Shown: positions 40,503-49,805, counted from the first letter of the stretch. The stretch is 64,000 nucleotides of DNA from Stenotrophomonas raiganjensis (SeqCode) (GCF_030658505.1 NZ_JAUTXR010000109.1:1-64000), one strand, 5' to 3'. Made by a program: numbers and translations. The notes: generated by a model not told the origin, from the sequence alone.

Positions 40503-43500
40503 TCACCACTGGATGCCGGCACCGACGGCCACACCGGCCTCGCCGCGGCTGTTGGTGGAACCACTGAACTTGTAGATCCAGCGGCCACCCTCGGAAACGC
40601 CCGAGATACCGACCGCCACGCCCGATTCACCGTTGTAGCTGCCGGCCGCGATCGAGGCCATGCTGCGGCCAGCTTCACTGGGCTGCGGCAGCGCCGCGGT
40701 GGCCATCGCCGAAGCGATACCGGCCGAGGCACGATTGTCGGTCTTGCGCAGGTCCCGCTCGAAGCCGCCCATGCGCTCGTCGGTGTAGGCCTTCGACCAG
40801 TCCAGGGTCTGCGCCATGCCCGACTTCAACTGGTCGACGTTGACCGCGTCGGTGCCGGCGGTGCCGGCAGCAACGTTGCGCACCGTGGTCGGGCCGCTGC
40901 TGGTGCTGCCAAGGGTAACGCTGTTGTAGTTGGTGGCACCGTTGGTGGTGGTGTCGTAGCGGATCGTGCCCTGCTGCGAGGCCTGCAGCTGGCGCACGTT
41001 GACCGCATCGGTGGCCTGCGAACCGTCGGCCACGTTGACCACCTGGCGTTCGGCACCGGCGGCACCGACCGAGACCGTGTTGGCCCGGTTCGCCACCGAA
41101 CCCGCACCCAGGGCCACCGAGTTGTCGGCCTGCGCCTGCGAACCATTGCCCAGCGCGGTGGAGTTGGCACCGGCTGCGGTGGAGCCTGCGCCACCGGCGG
41201 CCGAGTTGGCACCGCTGGCGGACGGATCAGCCAGGTTGTTGGTGTTGTTGGCACGGAAGCTGCCAGCCACGTTGGTGATGTTCTGGATCTTCTGGTCGGT
41301 GTAGGACTTGGACTGGTCGATGGCGTAGTTCACGCCATTCTTCAGCTGGCCGACGTTGGTTGCATCGTGATCGTCGGAGCCATCGGCGACGTGAGTGATC
41401 TTGCGCTCGCTGCCGGTGCTGCCGACCGAGACCTCACCTGCCGAGTTGCTGGCGCCGGTCTGGCCATAGGCACCGGTGTAGCCGCTCTGTGCACCGACGC
41501 TGGCGACCGAACCGGCACCCAGGGCCACGCTGTTGCCTGCACTGGCGCTGGCACCGTTGCCGACCGCCACGCTGTTCGCGCCCGCAGCGCTCGCCTGCGG
41601 GCCGACCGCCACCGCTTCGGCGCCCGCCGCCGTTGCAGCCGCCGCTGTCGAGTTCACCGCCAGGTAGGCACTGCCACCACCGCCGTTGGTGATGCGCTGG
41701 TTGAGCACCTTCAGCGAGCCATCCACTGCCGTGAAAGCAGCAGTGACATTGTTGTAGTCGCCGCTGGTGAAGGTGCCATCGGTGGCGATGCTGGAGATGC
41801 TGAACTTTGGTGCGGTCCACACGTTGGTGGTGCCGTCGTAGGCGGTGGTGCCGCCGAAGTAGTTGGCGATGGTGCTGTTGGTGCTGAACAGCTGGTCGCC
41901 AGTGATGGCATCACTGCTGCCGGCCTGGATGCTGCCGGCGGCGACGTTGGTGATCTTCACCGCGCCGGTACCGGTCCCCTTCAGTGTCACGCTGTTGAGC
42001 ACGTTGCCGCTGCCGTCGACGTCGTACTTCACGGCCAGCTTGTCGATCTCGCCGGTCTGGTCAGCGACGTTGGCCAGCGAGTTGCTGACGGCATCGAAGG
42101 CGGTACCGACGTCGTTGTAACTGCCCTTGGTGACGGTGCCGTTGGCGGCGACGTTGTTGATCGAGTAGGTCGGTGCGGTCAGTACACCGCTCGCATTGAC
42201 CGCAGCACCACCACCGAGGTGGGTGGCCACGGCCTGGTTGGCGGCGAACAGCTGGGCGCCGTTGATGGCCTCGCTGCTGGTGGCGCTGACCTGGCCCGGG
42301 CCGAGGTTGCGCAGCGTGGTGGCGGTACCGGCCTGCCCCAGCGTAGCGCTGGCGTAGTTGACGCTGCCATCGCCGTTGAGGTCGTAGCGCAGCGCGCCCT
42401 GTTCCGATGCCTGCAGCTGGCCGACATTGACCGCGTCGGTCGCAGCAGTACCGGCCGCCATGTTGGTCACCTGGCGCTCGGCACCGGCGGCGCCGATCGA
42501 GACCGAATTGGCACGGTCAGCGAGGCTGCCGGCACCCACCGCGATGCTGTTGGCGGCGGTGGCGCGTGCGTTGGTACCGACTGCGATCGAGTCGGTGCCG
42601 CTGGCCACGGCCTCGGTTCCGGTCGAATTCACCCGCAGGTACTTGGTGCCGCCGTTGCGGATATCGGTGATCTGCGTGTTGAGGTTGACCAGCGAGCCGT
42701 CGACCGCAGCGAAGGCATCGGTGGCGTTGTCGTACAGGCCCTTGGCGATGGCGCCACTGGTGGAGATGGTGCTGATCTCGAACAGCGGCGCGGTGAAGGC
42801 ACCGCTGGCCGGATCGAACGCTGCACGCCCGCCGAAGAAGCTGGCAATGGCCGCATTGGTCGCCGCCAGCTGGCCACCGTTGACCGCTTCAAGGCTGCCC
42901 GCCGTGATCGCGCCACCGGCCAGGTTGCCGATGGTGGTGGTGCCGGTGCCCGCGCCAAGCGTGACACGACGGTAGTTCGGATTGCCGCCAGCATCCAGGT
43001 CGTAGGTGACGGCGGCATCGGCCACGCCGTTGATCAGGCTGATCGCACCCTTCAACTGGGCCACGTTGACCGCATCGGTGTTGACGCTGCCGGCAGCCAC
43101 GTTGGTGATCTGGCGCTCGCCACCACCCGCAGTGCCCACCGACACTTCACCGGCCGAGACCTGCGGGGCGGTGAGTCCGTAGGCGCTGTAGCTGGCCTGC
43201 GCGCCGCGCAGCGCCGCCGACCGGTAGCCGAGGGCGACCGAGTTGGCCTGGTTGGAGGTCGATTCGGCACCGAGCAGGGTCTGGCCGTTGGCCGTGCCCA
43301 CCGCGCTGTCGCCGACGATCACCGAATGGCCCATGCGTGCAGCGTAGTCGGCGGTCGGCACACCGGTCGGGTTGCTCGGGTCGTTGACCCCATCACCCGG
43401 GAAGGCAACGTTGGCATCAACCTTCGGCAGCTCGTGACGTGCGTTGGCACCGATCACCACTTCCTTCGAACCGTTGGCGAACGCACCGTCGCCCATCAGC

Positions 43501-45557
43501 ACCTGGTAGTCCTGCGCGGCGTTGACCGCCCAGCACGAGATGTCAGCCAGGGCGATGTCCAGGCACTTGGCGGCCCAGGCAGGCGAATCCTTCGGCAGCA
43601 GCAGGCCCAGCAGGCCACCGGGGTTGCCGTTGTTGATGTTGTAGATGTAGCTGTCGGAGGTGACGCCACCGATCAGCGTCAGGTGCGAGCTGCCGCCGGT
43701 GACGGCACCGCCCAGGCCATTGAGCGTGCTGCCGACCGGCGACAGGTTCACCACCGGCAGGCCCAGCACGTTGACCGTCGAATAGGTCTGCATCACGTTG
43801 GCGTTGCTGAGCTTGAGATTGCCGTTGCTCAGGTAGCCGTTGCCGCCGAACAGGCTGGTGGTGGTCGGCCCGATCAGCTGGCCGACGTTGCCGACCAGAC
43901 CGCCGGTGCCGATGATCAGGCCCGCATTCGGATCAGCCGGAGCCGGCGCCTTCGGGCTGGTCGGTGGAATCGCCGAGGGCTTGGTCAGGCCGAGACCGCT
44001 CAGCGTGCCTCCGACCAGGCCACCTACGGCACTGCCGAGATTGCCGATGGTGCCGTTCAGATTGCCGTTGAGCAGGTTGCCCACGGCGCTGCCGACGTTG
44101 CCAAGCGTGTTGCCCAGCAGGCCACCCAGGCCCCCGCTGCTGCCGCCGGTAGCGCCATTGAGCACACCGCCAACGGTGCCGCCCACCGCGCCCACCGTGC
44201 TGTTGAGCGTGCCGCCCACTGCGCCGCCGACTGCGCCGACGGTTCCGTTCAGCGTGCCGCCCACCGTGCCGTTCAGTGCGCCACCCACGGTGCCGCCGAC
44301 GGCACCGACAGTGCCAACCGCGCCGTTGAGCGTACCGCCCACGGTGCTTCCGACTGCACCAACGGTTCCGTTCAGCGCGCCGCCCACCGTGCCGCCGACG
44401 TTGCCGACCGTACCGTTCAGTGCGCCACCTACCGCGCTGCCCACCGTGCCAACGGTGCCGTTGAGTGCGCCGCCAACCGTGCCAACGGTGCCATTCAAAG
44501 CACCGCCGACTGCACTTCCGACAGTACCCACCGTGCCGTTCAGCGCGCCGCCGACTGCACTGCCAGCGGAGCCAACGACGCCGCCCACCAGGCCACCGAC
44601 ACCCAGCGCACTGTTCTGCGCCGCCACAGTGGCCTGGCCCGCGAGCTTGAGGTTGCGGTCGGCCACCACCTCCTGGCCGTCCGGTGCCTGTACGCGTACC
44701 TTGCCGGCCACGCCGGCATCGAAGGCCGCGGTGATCGCACGATCGTGGGTCTCGCCCGGCAGTTCTTCCTTGGCCGGCAACGTGACCGCCGCCGTTGCCC
44801 TGGCCTGGCCCTGGCCATCGATCCGGTGGCCCGCCACCTTCAACTGCGAATCAAGCGTGCCGTCGACCGAGGCCTTCAGGCCAGGCACGGAACCGGCGGA
44901 TGCGCCTCTGATGGCGGCCGCCGCCTTGGCCCCGGCATCGATCGAAGCAACCTGGCTGCCGGCGACACCGACATGGGCTTTCGCCCGCGCATCCGCAGCG
45001 ACTGCGAGCGGCGCATGTGCGGACGGCGCAACCTGTGCCGCCAGCGATGCATCAACCTTCGCGCCATTGGCAGCCGCGTGACCCAACCCCACATTGGCAC
45101 GGACATCGGCCGCCAGCGCCGGAACGGCGACCTGCTTCGGCGCGGCGTTCGCACCCAGCTTCACCTGCACCGTGGCCGGCAGCACGTCGCGCACCACAGG
45201 CAACGCGTTCGTGCTCAGCTGCAGGCCGACACGCGCATCAGCACTGATTGCCGGGGTGCTCTGCGCCTGGCGCGCGGCGGCGGCCAGCGCCACTTCAGCG
45301 TCGACCTTGACCGGCATCGGCTGGGCGTACTTCGCCGCCAGCGCCTGCAGGTCGCGCAGCGACTGATTGGATTCGGATGCTCCTGCATGCCCACTGGCCA
45401 GCGCACACAGCAGGGCCAGGGCCAGTGCGGTCGGCATCAGCAGGACACTGCGCGGATCGCGGGCGGCGCTGCCGCCGCTGTCGCCGGTGGCCAGTTCCGA
45501 GGCCACAACCAGAGCATTGAGCTGGCGGTTCCATACACGCCGGTAGATGCGGTTCAT
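40503..45557 (-). CDS. Trimeric autotransporter adhesin (YadA/Hep_Hag type)
   Basis: 1684 residues. It opens with an ESPR extended signal (MNRIYRRVWNRQLNALVVAS) and an Ala-rich helical stretch (~60-280). A Gly-Leu-Asn repeat tract (~325-465) precedes left-handed YadA-head repeats (ANSVALGYRSAAL, TAANSIAVGAGSLADRANSVSIGAAG) that alternate with five neck motifs of the ERQVTNVA...TDAVNVxQL type. It ends in coiled-coil stalk and the YadA anchor (KAYTDERMGGFERDLRKTDNRASAG...GVAVGAGIQW). It trimerizes and mediates adhesion or biofilm. ATG 45557 is chosen over 45563 for spacing to GGGGGAA. A TpgA-like gene follows and an AraC gene lies upstream. Confidence 0.95.
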   Translation of the reverse strand: MNRIYRRVWNRQLNALVVASELATGDSGGSAARDPRSVLLMPTALALALLCALASGHAGASESNQSLRDLQALAAKYAQPMPVKVDAEVALAAAARQAQSTPAISADARVGLQLSTNALPVVRDVLPATVQVKLGANAAPKQVAVPALAADVRANVGLGHAAANGAKVDASLAAQVAPSAHAPLAVAADARAKAHVGVAGSQVASIDAGAKAAAAIRGASAGSVPGLKASVDGTLDSQLKVAGHRIDGQGQARATAAVTLPAKEELPGETHDRAITAAFDAGVAGKVRVQAPDGQEVVADRNLKLAGQATVAAQNSALGVGGLVGGVVGSAGSAVGGALNGTVGTVGSAVGGALNGTVGTVGGALNGTVGTVGSAVGGALNGTVGNVGGTVGGALNGTVGAVGSTVGGTLNGAVGTVGAVGGTVGGALNGTVGGTLNGTVGAVGGAVGGTLNSTVGAVGGTVGGVLNGATGGSSGGLGGLLGNTLGNVGSAVGNLLNGNLNGTIGNLGSAVGGLVGGTLSGLGLTKPSAIPPTSPKAPAPADPNAGLIIGTGGLVGNVGQLIGPTTTSLFGGNGYLSNGNLKLSNANVMQTYSTVNVLGLPVVNLSPVGSTLNGLGGAVTGGSSHLTLIGGVTSDSYIYNINNGNPGGLLGLLLPKDSPAWAAKCLDIALADISCWAVNAAQDYQVLMGDGAFANGSKEVVIGANARHELPKVDANVAFPGDGVNDPSNPTGVPTADYAARMGHSVIVGDSAVGTANGQTLLGAESTSNQANSVALGYRSAALRGAQASYSAYGLTAPQVSAGEVSVGTAGGGERQITNVAAGSVNTDAVNVAQLKGAISLINGVADAAVTYDLDAGGNPNYRRVTLGAGTGTTTIGNLAGGAITAGSLEAVNGGQLAATNAAIASFFGGRAAFDPASGAFTAPLFEISTISTSGAIAKGLYDNATDAFAAVDGSLVNLNTQITDIRNGGTKYLRVNSTGTEAVASGTDSIAVGTNARATAANSIAVGAGSLADRANSVSIGAAGAERQVTNMAAGTAATDAVNVGQLQASEQGALRYDLNGDGSVNYASATLGQAGTATTLRNLGPGQVSATSSEAINGAQLFAANQAVATHLGGGAAVNASGVLTAPTYSINNVAANGTVTKGSYNDVGTAFDAVSNSLANVADQTGEIDKLAVKYDVDGSGNVLNSVTLKGTGTGAVKITNVAAGSIQAGSSDAITGDQLFSTNSTIANYFGGTTAYDGTTNVWTAPKFSISSIATDGTFTSGDYNNVTAAFTAVDGSLKVLNQRITNGGGGSAYLAVNSTAAAATAAGAEAVAVGPQASAAGANSVAVGNGASASAGNSVALGAGSVASVGAQSGYTGAYGQTGASNSAGEVSVGSTGSERKITHVADGSDDHDATNVGQLKNGVNYAIDQSKSYTDQKIQNITNVAGSFRANNTNNLADPSASGANSAAGGAGSTAAGANSTALGNGSQAQADNSVALGAGSVANRANTVSVGAAGAERQVVNVADGSQATDAVNVRQLQASQQGTIRYDTTTNGATNYNSVTLGSTSSGPTTVRNVAAGTAGTDAVNVDQLKSGMAQTLDWSKAYTDERMGGFERDLRKTDNRASAGIASAMATAALPQPSEAGRSMASIAAGSYNGESGVAVGISGVSEGGRWIYKFSGSTNSRGEAGVAVGAGIQW
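44158..44590 (-). repeat. Coding tandem repeats, GxLNGTVG type, in the adhesin
   Basis: About ten irregular copies of a G(A/T/V)LN(G/S)TVG-xVG-xxVG module, 7 to 17 codons each, with closely similar DNA. The mixed 21-, 30- and 42-bp unit sizes invite slipped-strand expansion or contraction in frame. The tract lies between the N-terminal helical region and the first head repeats. Confidence 0.85.
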
Positions 45558-45655
45558 GAGCATTTCCCCCGTAGGCGAACAACTGGAATGTCAGTGGACT
45601 TGCCGCTAGGCAGGTGACTGACATTTCAGCGTCTGCAACGGTGGCCGCGCACTTC

Positions 45656-45760
45656 ATTCCGGCACGGCAATCGCGCATTCCGGCAAATCCACGGCCGGAT
45701 TCGGCAGCCGGTTATGCAGAAGCGGCAACCATATCGGCAAGCGGATATGCAATTCCGGCA
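45656..45760. promoter_or_regulatory. Phased ATTC(C)GGCA direct repeats, likely AraC-type operator array
   Basis: ATTCCGGCA at 45656-45664, 45677-45685 and 45752-45760, and ATTCGGCA at 45699-45706. The first three start 21 and 22 bp apart, two helical turns. A perfect CATATC-N8-GATATG inverted repeat (45730-45749) lies within. The array fills the 235-bp space between the adhesin start and the 3' end of the AraC gene, where the adhesin promoter must be. Direct repeats at two-turn spacing are typical AraC-family sites. Binding is inferred. Confidence 0.5.
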
Positions 45761-45792
45761 GAAAGGACTTGGAAACCCTTGTGGCGCTTCGC

Positions 45793-46776
45793 TCAGGCCG
45801 GCTGGCCGATCTGCGCCGGTGCACGCATCAGCGTGTCGCGGGGAAGTTCGCCGAACACCTTGCGGTAGTTGTCGGCGAAGCGGGACAGGTCCCACAGGCC
45901 GCAGCTGAGGGCGATGGCCTTCACCGAGCGGCGGCTGGAATCGGCCATCGACAGGCTGCGGCAGGCGGCACACAGGCGCAGCATCGACAGGTAGCGGTTG
46001 GGCGAGGTGCCGAACAGATCCTCGAAGGCATAGCGCAGGCCACGCTCGCTGACGCCCGCGGCATCGCAGATTTCATTCATGTAGATATTGCGGCGCAGGT
46101 TGAGCCGCATGAAATTCTCCGCCCGCTGCGCGATCAGATAATGGGTACGCCGCGCGCGGCTGCATCCAGGCCGATCAGCAGCACCGGCACCGAGCAGGGC
46201 CTGCACGTGTTCGTGCAGCAGCCTCTCGGTTTCTTCCGGCTGCAGGCTCGCACCCTGCCCCAACTGCAGGTGCAGCTGCTGGTAATGCTGCGCGAGCGGG
46301 ATGGTTTCGCTGGCCAGATTGAACAACGACAGCGCCTGGCCTGCCGGAGGCGTACTGCGCAGGCTCAGTTCGGTCAGCTTGCGCTGCACCCGTGCCACCG
46401 GCACCAGCATCAACGTCATGTGCGTTCCCGGGCTGAGCGTGAACTCGCTGATGCCTTCGGGCATCACCGTCAACGCCATGCCGGGGGTAAGCGGCACGCC
46501 GTGGCACCAGCTCAGCGTTTCATCGGTTGCGTGCAGATACCCCAGCATCGCCCAGTCCGGCGGCAGCATGAATCGGCCACGGCAATGGAAGCCGCAGCTG
46601 ATGCTGCAGAACAAGGCCTCTTCATGCACGCGCGAAGCGAAGGCCGCCCGGGGGCCGTTGCCATCGAGCAGAAGCAGTTCGACATCGCACACACGAAGCA
46701 CGCCGCTCAGCGTCGCCAGGTCGATCGACCGCAGGCCGCTGTCGTCGCTGTCTCCTACCCCACCACCATCGACCAT
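45793..46776 (-). CDS. AraC-family regulator
   Basis: About 327 residues from ATG 46776 (MVDGGGVGDSDD). The C-terminal AraC HTH pair (~225-325) is clear: NIYMNEICDAAGVSERGLRYAFEDLFGTSPNRYLSMLRL and SVKAIALSCGLWDLSRFADNYRKVFGELPRDTL. The N-terminal ~200 residues form a cupin-like sensor resembling EutR-type regulators; no ligand residues can be assigned. It sits upstream of, and co-directional with, the trimeric adhesin, with phased repeats between them. Control of the adhesin is likely. The reading frame upstream to 47046 has no homology and is left out. Confidence 0.85.
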   Translation of the reverse strand: MVDGGGVGDSDDSGLRSIDLATLSGVLRVCDVELLLLDGNGPRAAFASRVHEEALFCSISCGFHCRGRFMLPPDWAMLGYLHATDETLSWCHGVPLTPGMALTVMPEGISEFTLSPGTHMTLMLVPVARVQRKLTELSLRSTPPAGQALSLFNLASETIPLAQHYQQLHLQLGQGASLQPEETERLLHEHVQALLGAGAADRPGCSRARRTHYLIAQRAENFMRLNLRRNIYMNEICDAAGVSERGLRYAFEDLFGTSPNRYLSMLRLCAACRSLSMADSSRRSVKAIALSCGLWDLSRFADNYRKVFGELPRDTLMRAPAQIGQPA

Positions 46777-47464
46777 GACAGTGTCGTCCCCCCGTTGATC
46801 CGCCACACGGTGCAGCCCCCACTGCCTGACAGGGCCACGCCATTCCAGGAACCGCTGCTGCTGCCCGGGCGGCTGCGGCCGATGCCACGCGGCCACCCAG
46901 GAGAATACGAGAGCTTGAATACGAGTATGCCCGATAATCCATCCCGGCAAACCCGAAAGCCTGCAATGAAGAAAACAGATACACAGGTGAAGAAAATGTC
47001 CGCGGCACTGGCACGGTTTTCGCATGCGCCAACAAAGTGGAATCACATTATCTACACGTCGATGAATCGTTTTGCATGGGAACGGATTGCCGTCACAGAA
47101 AAGGACTGAAGATTTAAGGGCAGGCGAGTTTCTGCCGAATTTGCATATAGGTTCCGGTTGCAGCCAACCGCCATTCAGGCAAAGTCGATATCACGGTGAT
47201 CCGGTCGTCAGGACGGCCGCACCCAGGGGGACAGCATGGCCATGCACATATCGCTCGATACCACGACCACCGGCCCCACGCCGCGCGGTCGCGATCGCGC
47301 GAACGGCGTCCCGCCTGGAAGCGATCACCCTGCTTGAGCACAGCGGGCCTGTCCCGCCGTGCCTCCTCCGCCAGGACGAGCGGAGGTCCACGGACGATCC
47401 CGGCGGAGCCGGGCCACCGCCCAACAGGTGTCCTGTAGCAGACAGGTAGAGGGAGACAAACGTC
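46777..47464. promoter_or_regulatory. Long AT-richer intergenic region before the Tad operon
   Basis: No well-supported gene in 688 bp between divergent araC and flp. About 46900-47170 is clearly less GC-rich than the rest of the window. TGGCACG-GTTT-TCGCA (47009-47024) has GG and GC 12 bp apart, as in sigma-54 promoters, on the flp strand, but 440 bp from flp and with an imperfect -12. A 60-codon plus-strand ORF (46927-47109) is possible but has no good ribosome-binding site. The flp start has GGGAGA about 9 nt upstream. Confidence 0.4.
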
Positions 47465-47650
47465 ATGAACGCATCGATCCGCAAGTTCCTGAAGGAAGAA
47501 GATGGCGTCACCGCACTCGAATATGGGCTGCTCGCTGCGGTGATCGCTGGCGTCCTGATCGCGCTGGGCAGCACGCAGATCCAGACTTTCTTCAGCACGC
47601 TGTTTGAAAATCTCACCAAGCTCGCCAACAAAGCGTCAGGCACCACCTGA
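47465..47650 (+). CDS. flp: Flp-family type IVb major pilin
   Basis: 61 residues. The prepilin leader MNASIRKFLKEEDG is cut by the CpaA peptidase before VTALEYGLLAAVIAGVLIALG. This gives the mature pilin with the family Glu-Tyr pair (ALEYGLLAA) that starts the hydrophobic assembly helix. It is the structural subunit of the Tad pilus used for tight surface adhesion. First gene of the operon; 76 bp separate it from cpaA, with a small GC hairpin that may keep pilin expression higher than the machinery. Confidence 0.95.
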   Translation: MNASIRKFLKEEDGVTALEYGLLAAVIAGVLIALGSTQIQTFFSTLFENLTKLANKASGTT

Positions 47651-47726
47651 AGCGCGGGGGGACTGCGGGTCCATCCCGGGTCGGGAGCGTCTGCTGACTG
47701 TCCAGTGACGGACGAGGGAGAGCACG

Positions 47727-48272
47727 ATGACACTGCTGGGGTTGTTGGCCATTGCCCTGTGCCTGCGGATCACCATCAGTGACCTGTACGCACGCCGCGT
47801 GCCCAATGCCTGGCTGCTGGCCACATCCGCACTTGCCGTCCTGCTGCTTGTCACCGGCCAGTTCAACGCGCCGCGCCTGCCGTGGTTGCCCCACGTTGCC
47901 GGCGCGGCGCTGGGCCTGATGGCACTGCTGCCGTTCTACGCGTTGCGATGGATGGGCGCCGGCGATGTCAAGTTCTTCTGCGTACTGGGACTGATGCTGG
48001 GCTGGCAGGCGTTGCTGCCGATCTGGATCGCAGCCAGCCTGGCCGCCGGCGCACATGCAGCGCTGGTGCTGGCTTCGCGCCGGCTGCGCTGGATGCTGCC
48101 GCTCGGGCTGCAGGCCCAGGTAAGCCGAGCCAATGCACATTGGCATTCGCATCCGGCGCTTCGCGGCATGCAGAGCGCGCGGCAGGGACGACGCGGCATT
48201 CCCTACGCCGCCTACCTGGCACTGGCCGCCATCGGTTGGATCCTCTTCAGTACGTACGGAGGCCTGGCATGA
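47727..48272 (+). CDS. cpaA: Prepilin peptidase CpaA/TadV
   Basis: 181 residues, inner-membrane aspartyl protease that cleaves Flp and pseudopilin leaders. The two catalytic aspartates are in ITISDLYARRVPN and MGAGDVKFF, the GxGD pattern of type IV prepilin peptidases. It lacks the N-methylase domain, as usual in Tad systems. The C-terminal ~60 residues after the last helix are longer than typical. ATGA overlap with tadE. Confidence 0.93.
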   Translation: MTLLGLLAIALCLRITISDLYARRVPNAWLLATSALAVLLLVTGQFNAPRLPWLPHVAGAALGLMALLPFYALRWMGAGDVKFFCVLGLMLGWQALLPIWIAASLAAGAHAALVLASRRLRWMLPLGLQAQVSRANAHWHSHPALRGMQSARQGRRGIPYAAYLALAAIGWILFSTYGGLA

Positions 48273-48745
48273 ACATCCAACGTCCACGGCTGCAACGAGG
48301 CGTGATCAGCATCGAGTTCGCCCTGATGCTGATGCTGGGCCTGCTGCCGCTGCTGCTGTTCACCTTCTCCGGCGTGATGATCATGGCGGCGCAGCAGACC
48401 CTGGCGACGGCCTCCGCCGAAGGGGCGCGCGCATCACTGCGCTACGGCACGGCCAGTGAACGGCGCACGGCAGCCTGCATTGCGGCCCGCAGTTCAATGC
48501 AGTGGCTGCTGAACTTCTCCGGACAGCCCGTCGATTGCAGCAACGGCGGCAGCAATGCCATCACGGTATCCGCACAGGCCCCCTGCGCCGGTCTGGCCAG
48601 CGCCCAGTGCATGACCGTGACGGTCAGCTACGACTACGCCAGCCATCCCTTCCTGCCCGGCACCGCCACGCTCTACAAGTGGGTGATGCGGGCTCCCATC
48701 CGCAGCGTCGCAGTCGCCCAGCTCGACCTTGGCAGCGGCAACTGA
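48269..48745 (+). CDS. tadE: TadE-like pseudopilin
   Basis: 158 residues. The prepilin-like N-terminus (LQRGVISIEFALMLMLGLLPLLLFTFSGV) keeps the Glu at +5 after the cleavage glycine. The C-terminal domain has four cysteines (IAARS..., PVDCSN, APCAG, AQCMT) probably forming disulfides in the periplasm. It is a minor component or pilus initiator. Start shares ATGA with the cpaA stop; cpaB follows after 22 bp. Confidence 0.9.
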   Translation: MNIQRPRLQRGVISIEFALMLMLGLLPLLLFTFSGVMIMAAQQTLATASAEGARASLRYGTASERRTAACIAARSSMQWLLNFSGQPVDCSNGGSNAITVSAQAPCAGLASAQCMTVTVSYDYASHPFLPGTATLYKWVMRAPIRSVAVAQLDLGSGN

Positions 48746-48767
48746 CGATCGGTACAGGAGACGGTTC

Positions 48768-49805
48768 ATGCTCAAGTTGACCCGCATCGCCGCCATCGCC
48801 CTGATCGGGCTGGCTGTGCTGCTGGCCCTGGTGGCCCTGATGATCGGGCGCAAGCCGGCGGCGCCCACCACGGTCACCGCGGTTGCCCCCAGCGAAGCCC
48901 AGGCCATCACCGTGGTCGAAGCCGTTGCGCGCCTCCCGGCCGGCGAACCGATCACTGCCAATGGCGTGCGCCTCGCGCGGCGCAACGCACCTGTCGCTGG
49001 CGCCGCCTCCAGCGTTTCCGCAGTGATCGGCAAGGTGCCGGTGCAGGATATCGCCGAAGGTACCGCGATCAGCACCAGCGGCCTCGCGCAGGGATTTTCG
49101 CTGCAGCTGCGTCCGGGCGAGCGTGCACTGGCCGTTCCGGTGGATGAACTGGTGGGCGCCGGCAACCGCATCCTGCCGGGGGATTTCGTCGACGTCTTCC
49201 TCAACCTGCGCAACGCCCAGCCCAACGCCAACGGTCCGGGCGAAGCTGCACAGACCCGCCTGTTGCTCTCACGGCTGAGAGTACTGAGCTATGGCCAGCA
49301 GGACATCGCGCCGGCCGCCAGCGATACCGTCGCCAGTAGTGAAGGCGACAACCGCAACGATCCGCGCGCCGCGGACATCACTGGCAACGGCGGCAACCAC
49401 GGCACTGGCAACGAGCCCCCGCAGCCGGCGCGCAGTGCGGTGCTGGCCGTACCGGTGGCCGATGCCAACCGGCTGCTGCTGGGCGCGCAGCAGGGCAAGC
49501 TGTTCCTGGCCCTGCGCAATCCCGCCGATACCGGCCTCCCCGACCTCGCCCTGTTCCCGCAGGCGCGCGGGGTCATCGATCCGCTGCGCGGCCTGGACGC
49601 GGAGCAGCAGCTCGCGCTGCAGCGCCCGGAGAACCATGCCTTCGCGGGGATCGATGGCGATGGCCTGGCCGGTCGTGGCAACACGCCGGCGCGCAGCACT
49701 CCGGACACTGCAGCGCGTGCGCCGGCACCACGACGCAGTGCTCCGCGCGCGTCAGGTATCGAGATCATCCGCGGCGACAGTTCCGCCCCACGTGGTTCCC
49801 TTTGA
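48768..49805 (+). CDS. cpaB: Flp pilus assembly protein CpaB/RcpC
   Basis: 345 residues. A membrane anchor (IALIGLAVLLALVALMIG) is followed by an SAF domain (EAVARLPAGEPITANGVRLARRNAP) and the RcpC/CpaB domain (RPGERALAVPVDELVGAGNRILPGDFVDVFLNLR). The region around 185-225 is an insert rich in Asn, Gly and Pro, and the C-terminal ~60 residues are low-complexity. Acts in the periplasm with the secretin. AGGAG 8 nt before ATG 48768 selects this start. Confidence 0.93.
   Translation: MLKLTRIAAIALIGLAVLLALVALMIGRKPAAPTTVTAVAPSEAQAITVVEAVARLPAGEPITANGVRLARRNAPVAGAASSVSAVIGKVPVQDIAEGTAISTSGLAQGFSLQLRPGERALAVPVDELVGAGNRILPGDFVDVFLNLRNAQPNANGPGEAAQTRLLLSRLRVLSYGQQDIAPAASDTVASSEGDNRNDPRAADITGNGGNHGTGNEPPQPARSAVLAVPVADANRLLLGAQQGKLFLALRNPADTGLPDLALFPQARGVIDPLRGLDAEQQLALQRPENHAFAGIDGDGLAGRGNTPARSTPDTAARAPAPRRSAPRASGIEIIRGDSSAPRGSL

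Noticed and set aside
44158..44590. Tandem repeats considered as CRISPR or satellite
   Set aside because: No unique spacers of constant length; the repeats encode in-frame Gly-rich modules of the adhesin.
40269..45617. 1782-codon open frame on the plus strand opposite the adhesin
   Set aside because: It is the antisense shadow of a repeat-rich, high-GC gene; the minus strand encodes ESPR, head, neck and YadA anchor domains.
46927..47109. 60-codon plus-strand ORF (MPDNPSRQTRKPAMKKTD...)
   Set aside because: Lower GC and Lys-rich but without a convincing ribosome-binding site or known homologue; kept only as a possibility.
47072..47449. 125-codon plus-strand ORF upstream of flp
   Set aside because: Pro/Arg/Ser-rich, no ribosome-binding site, no family resemblance; more likely leader or promoter DNA.
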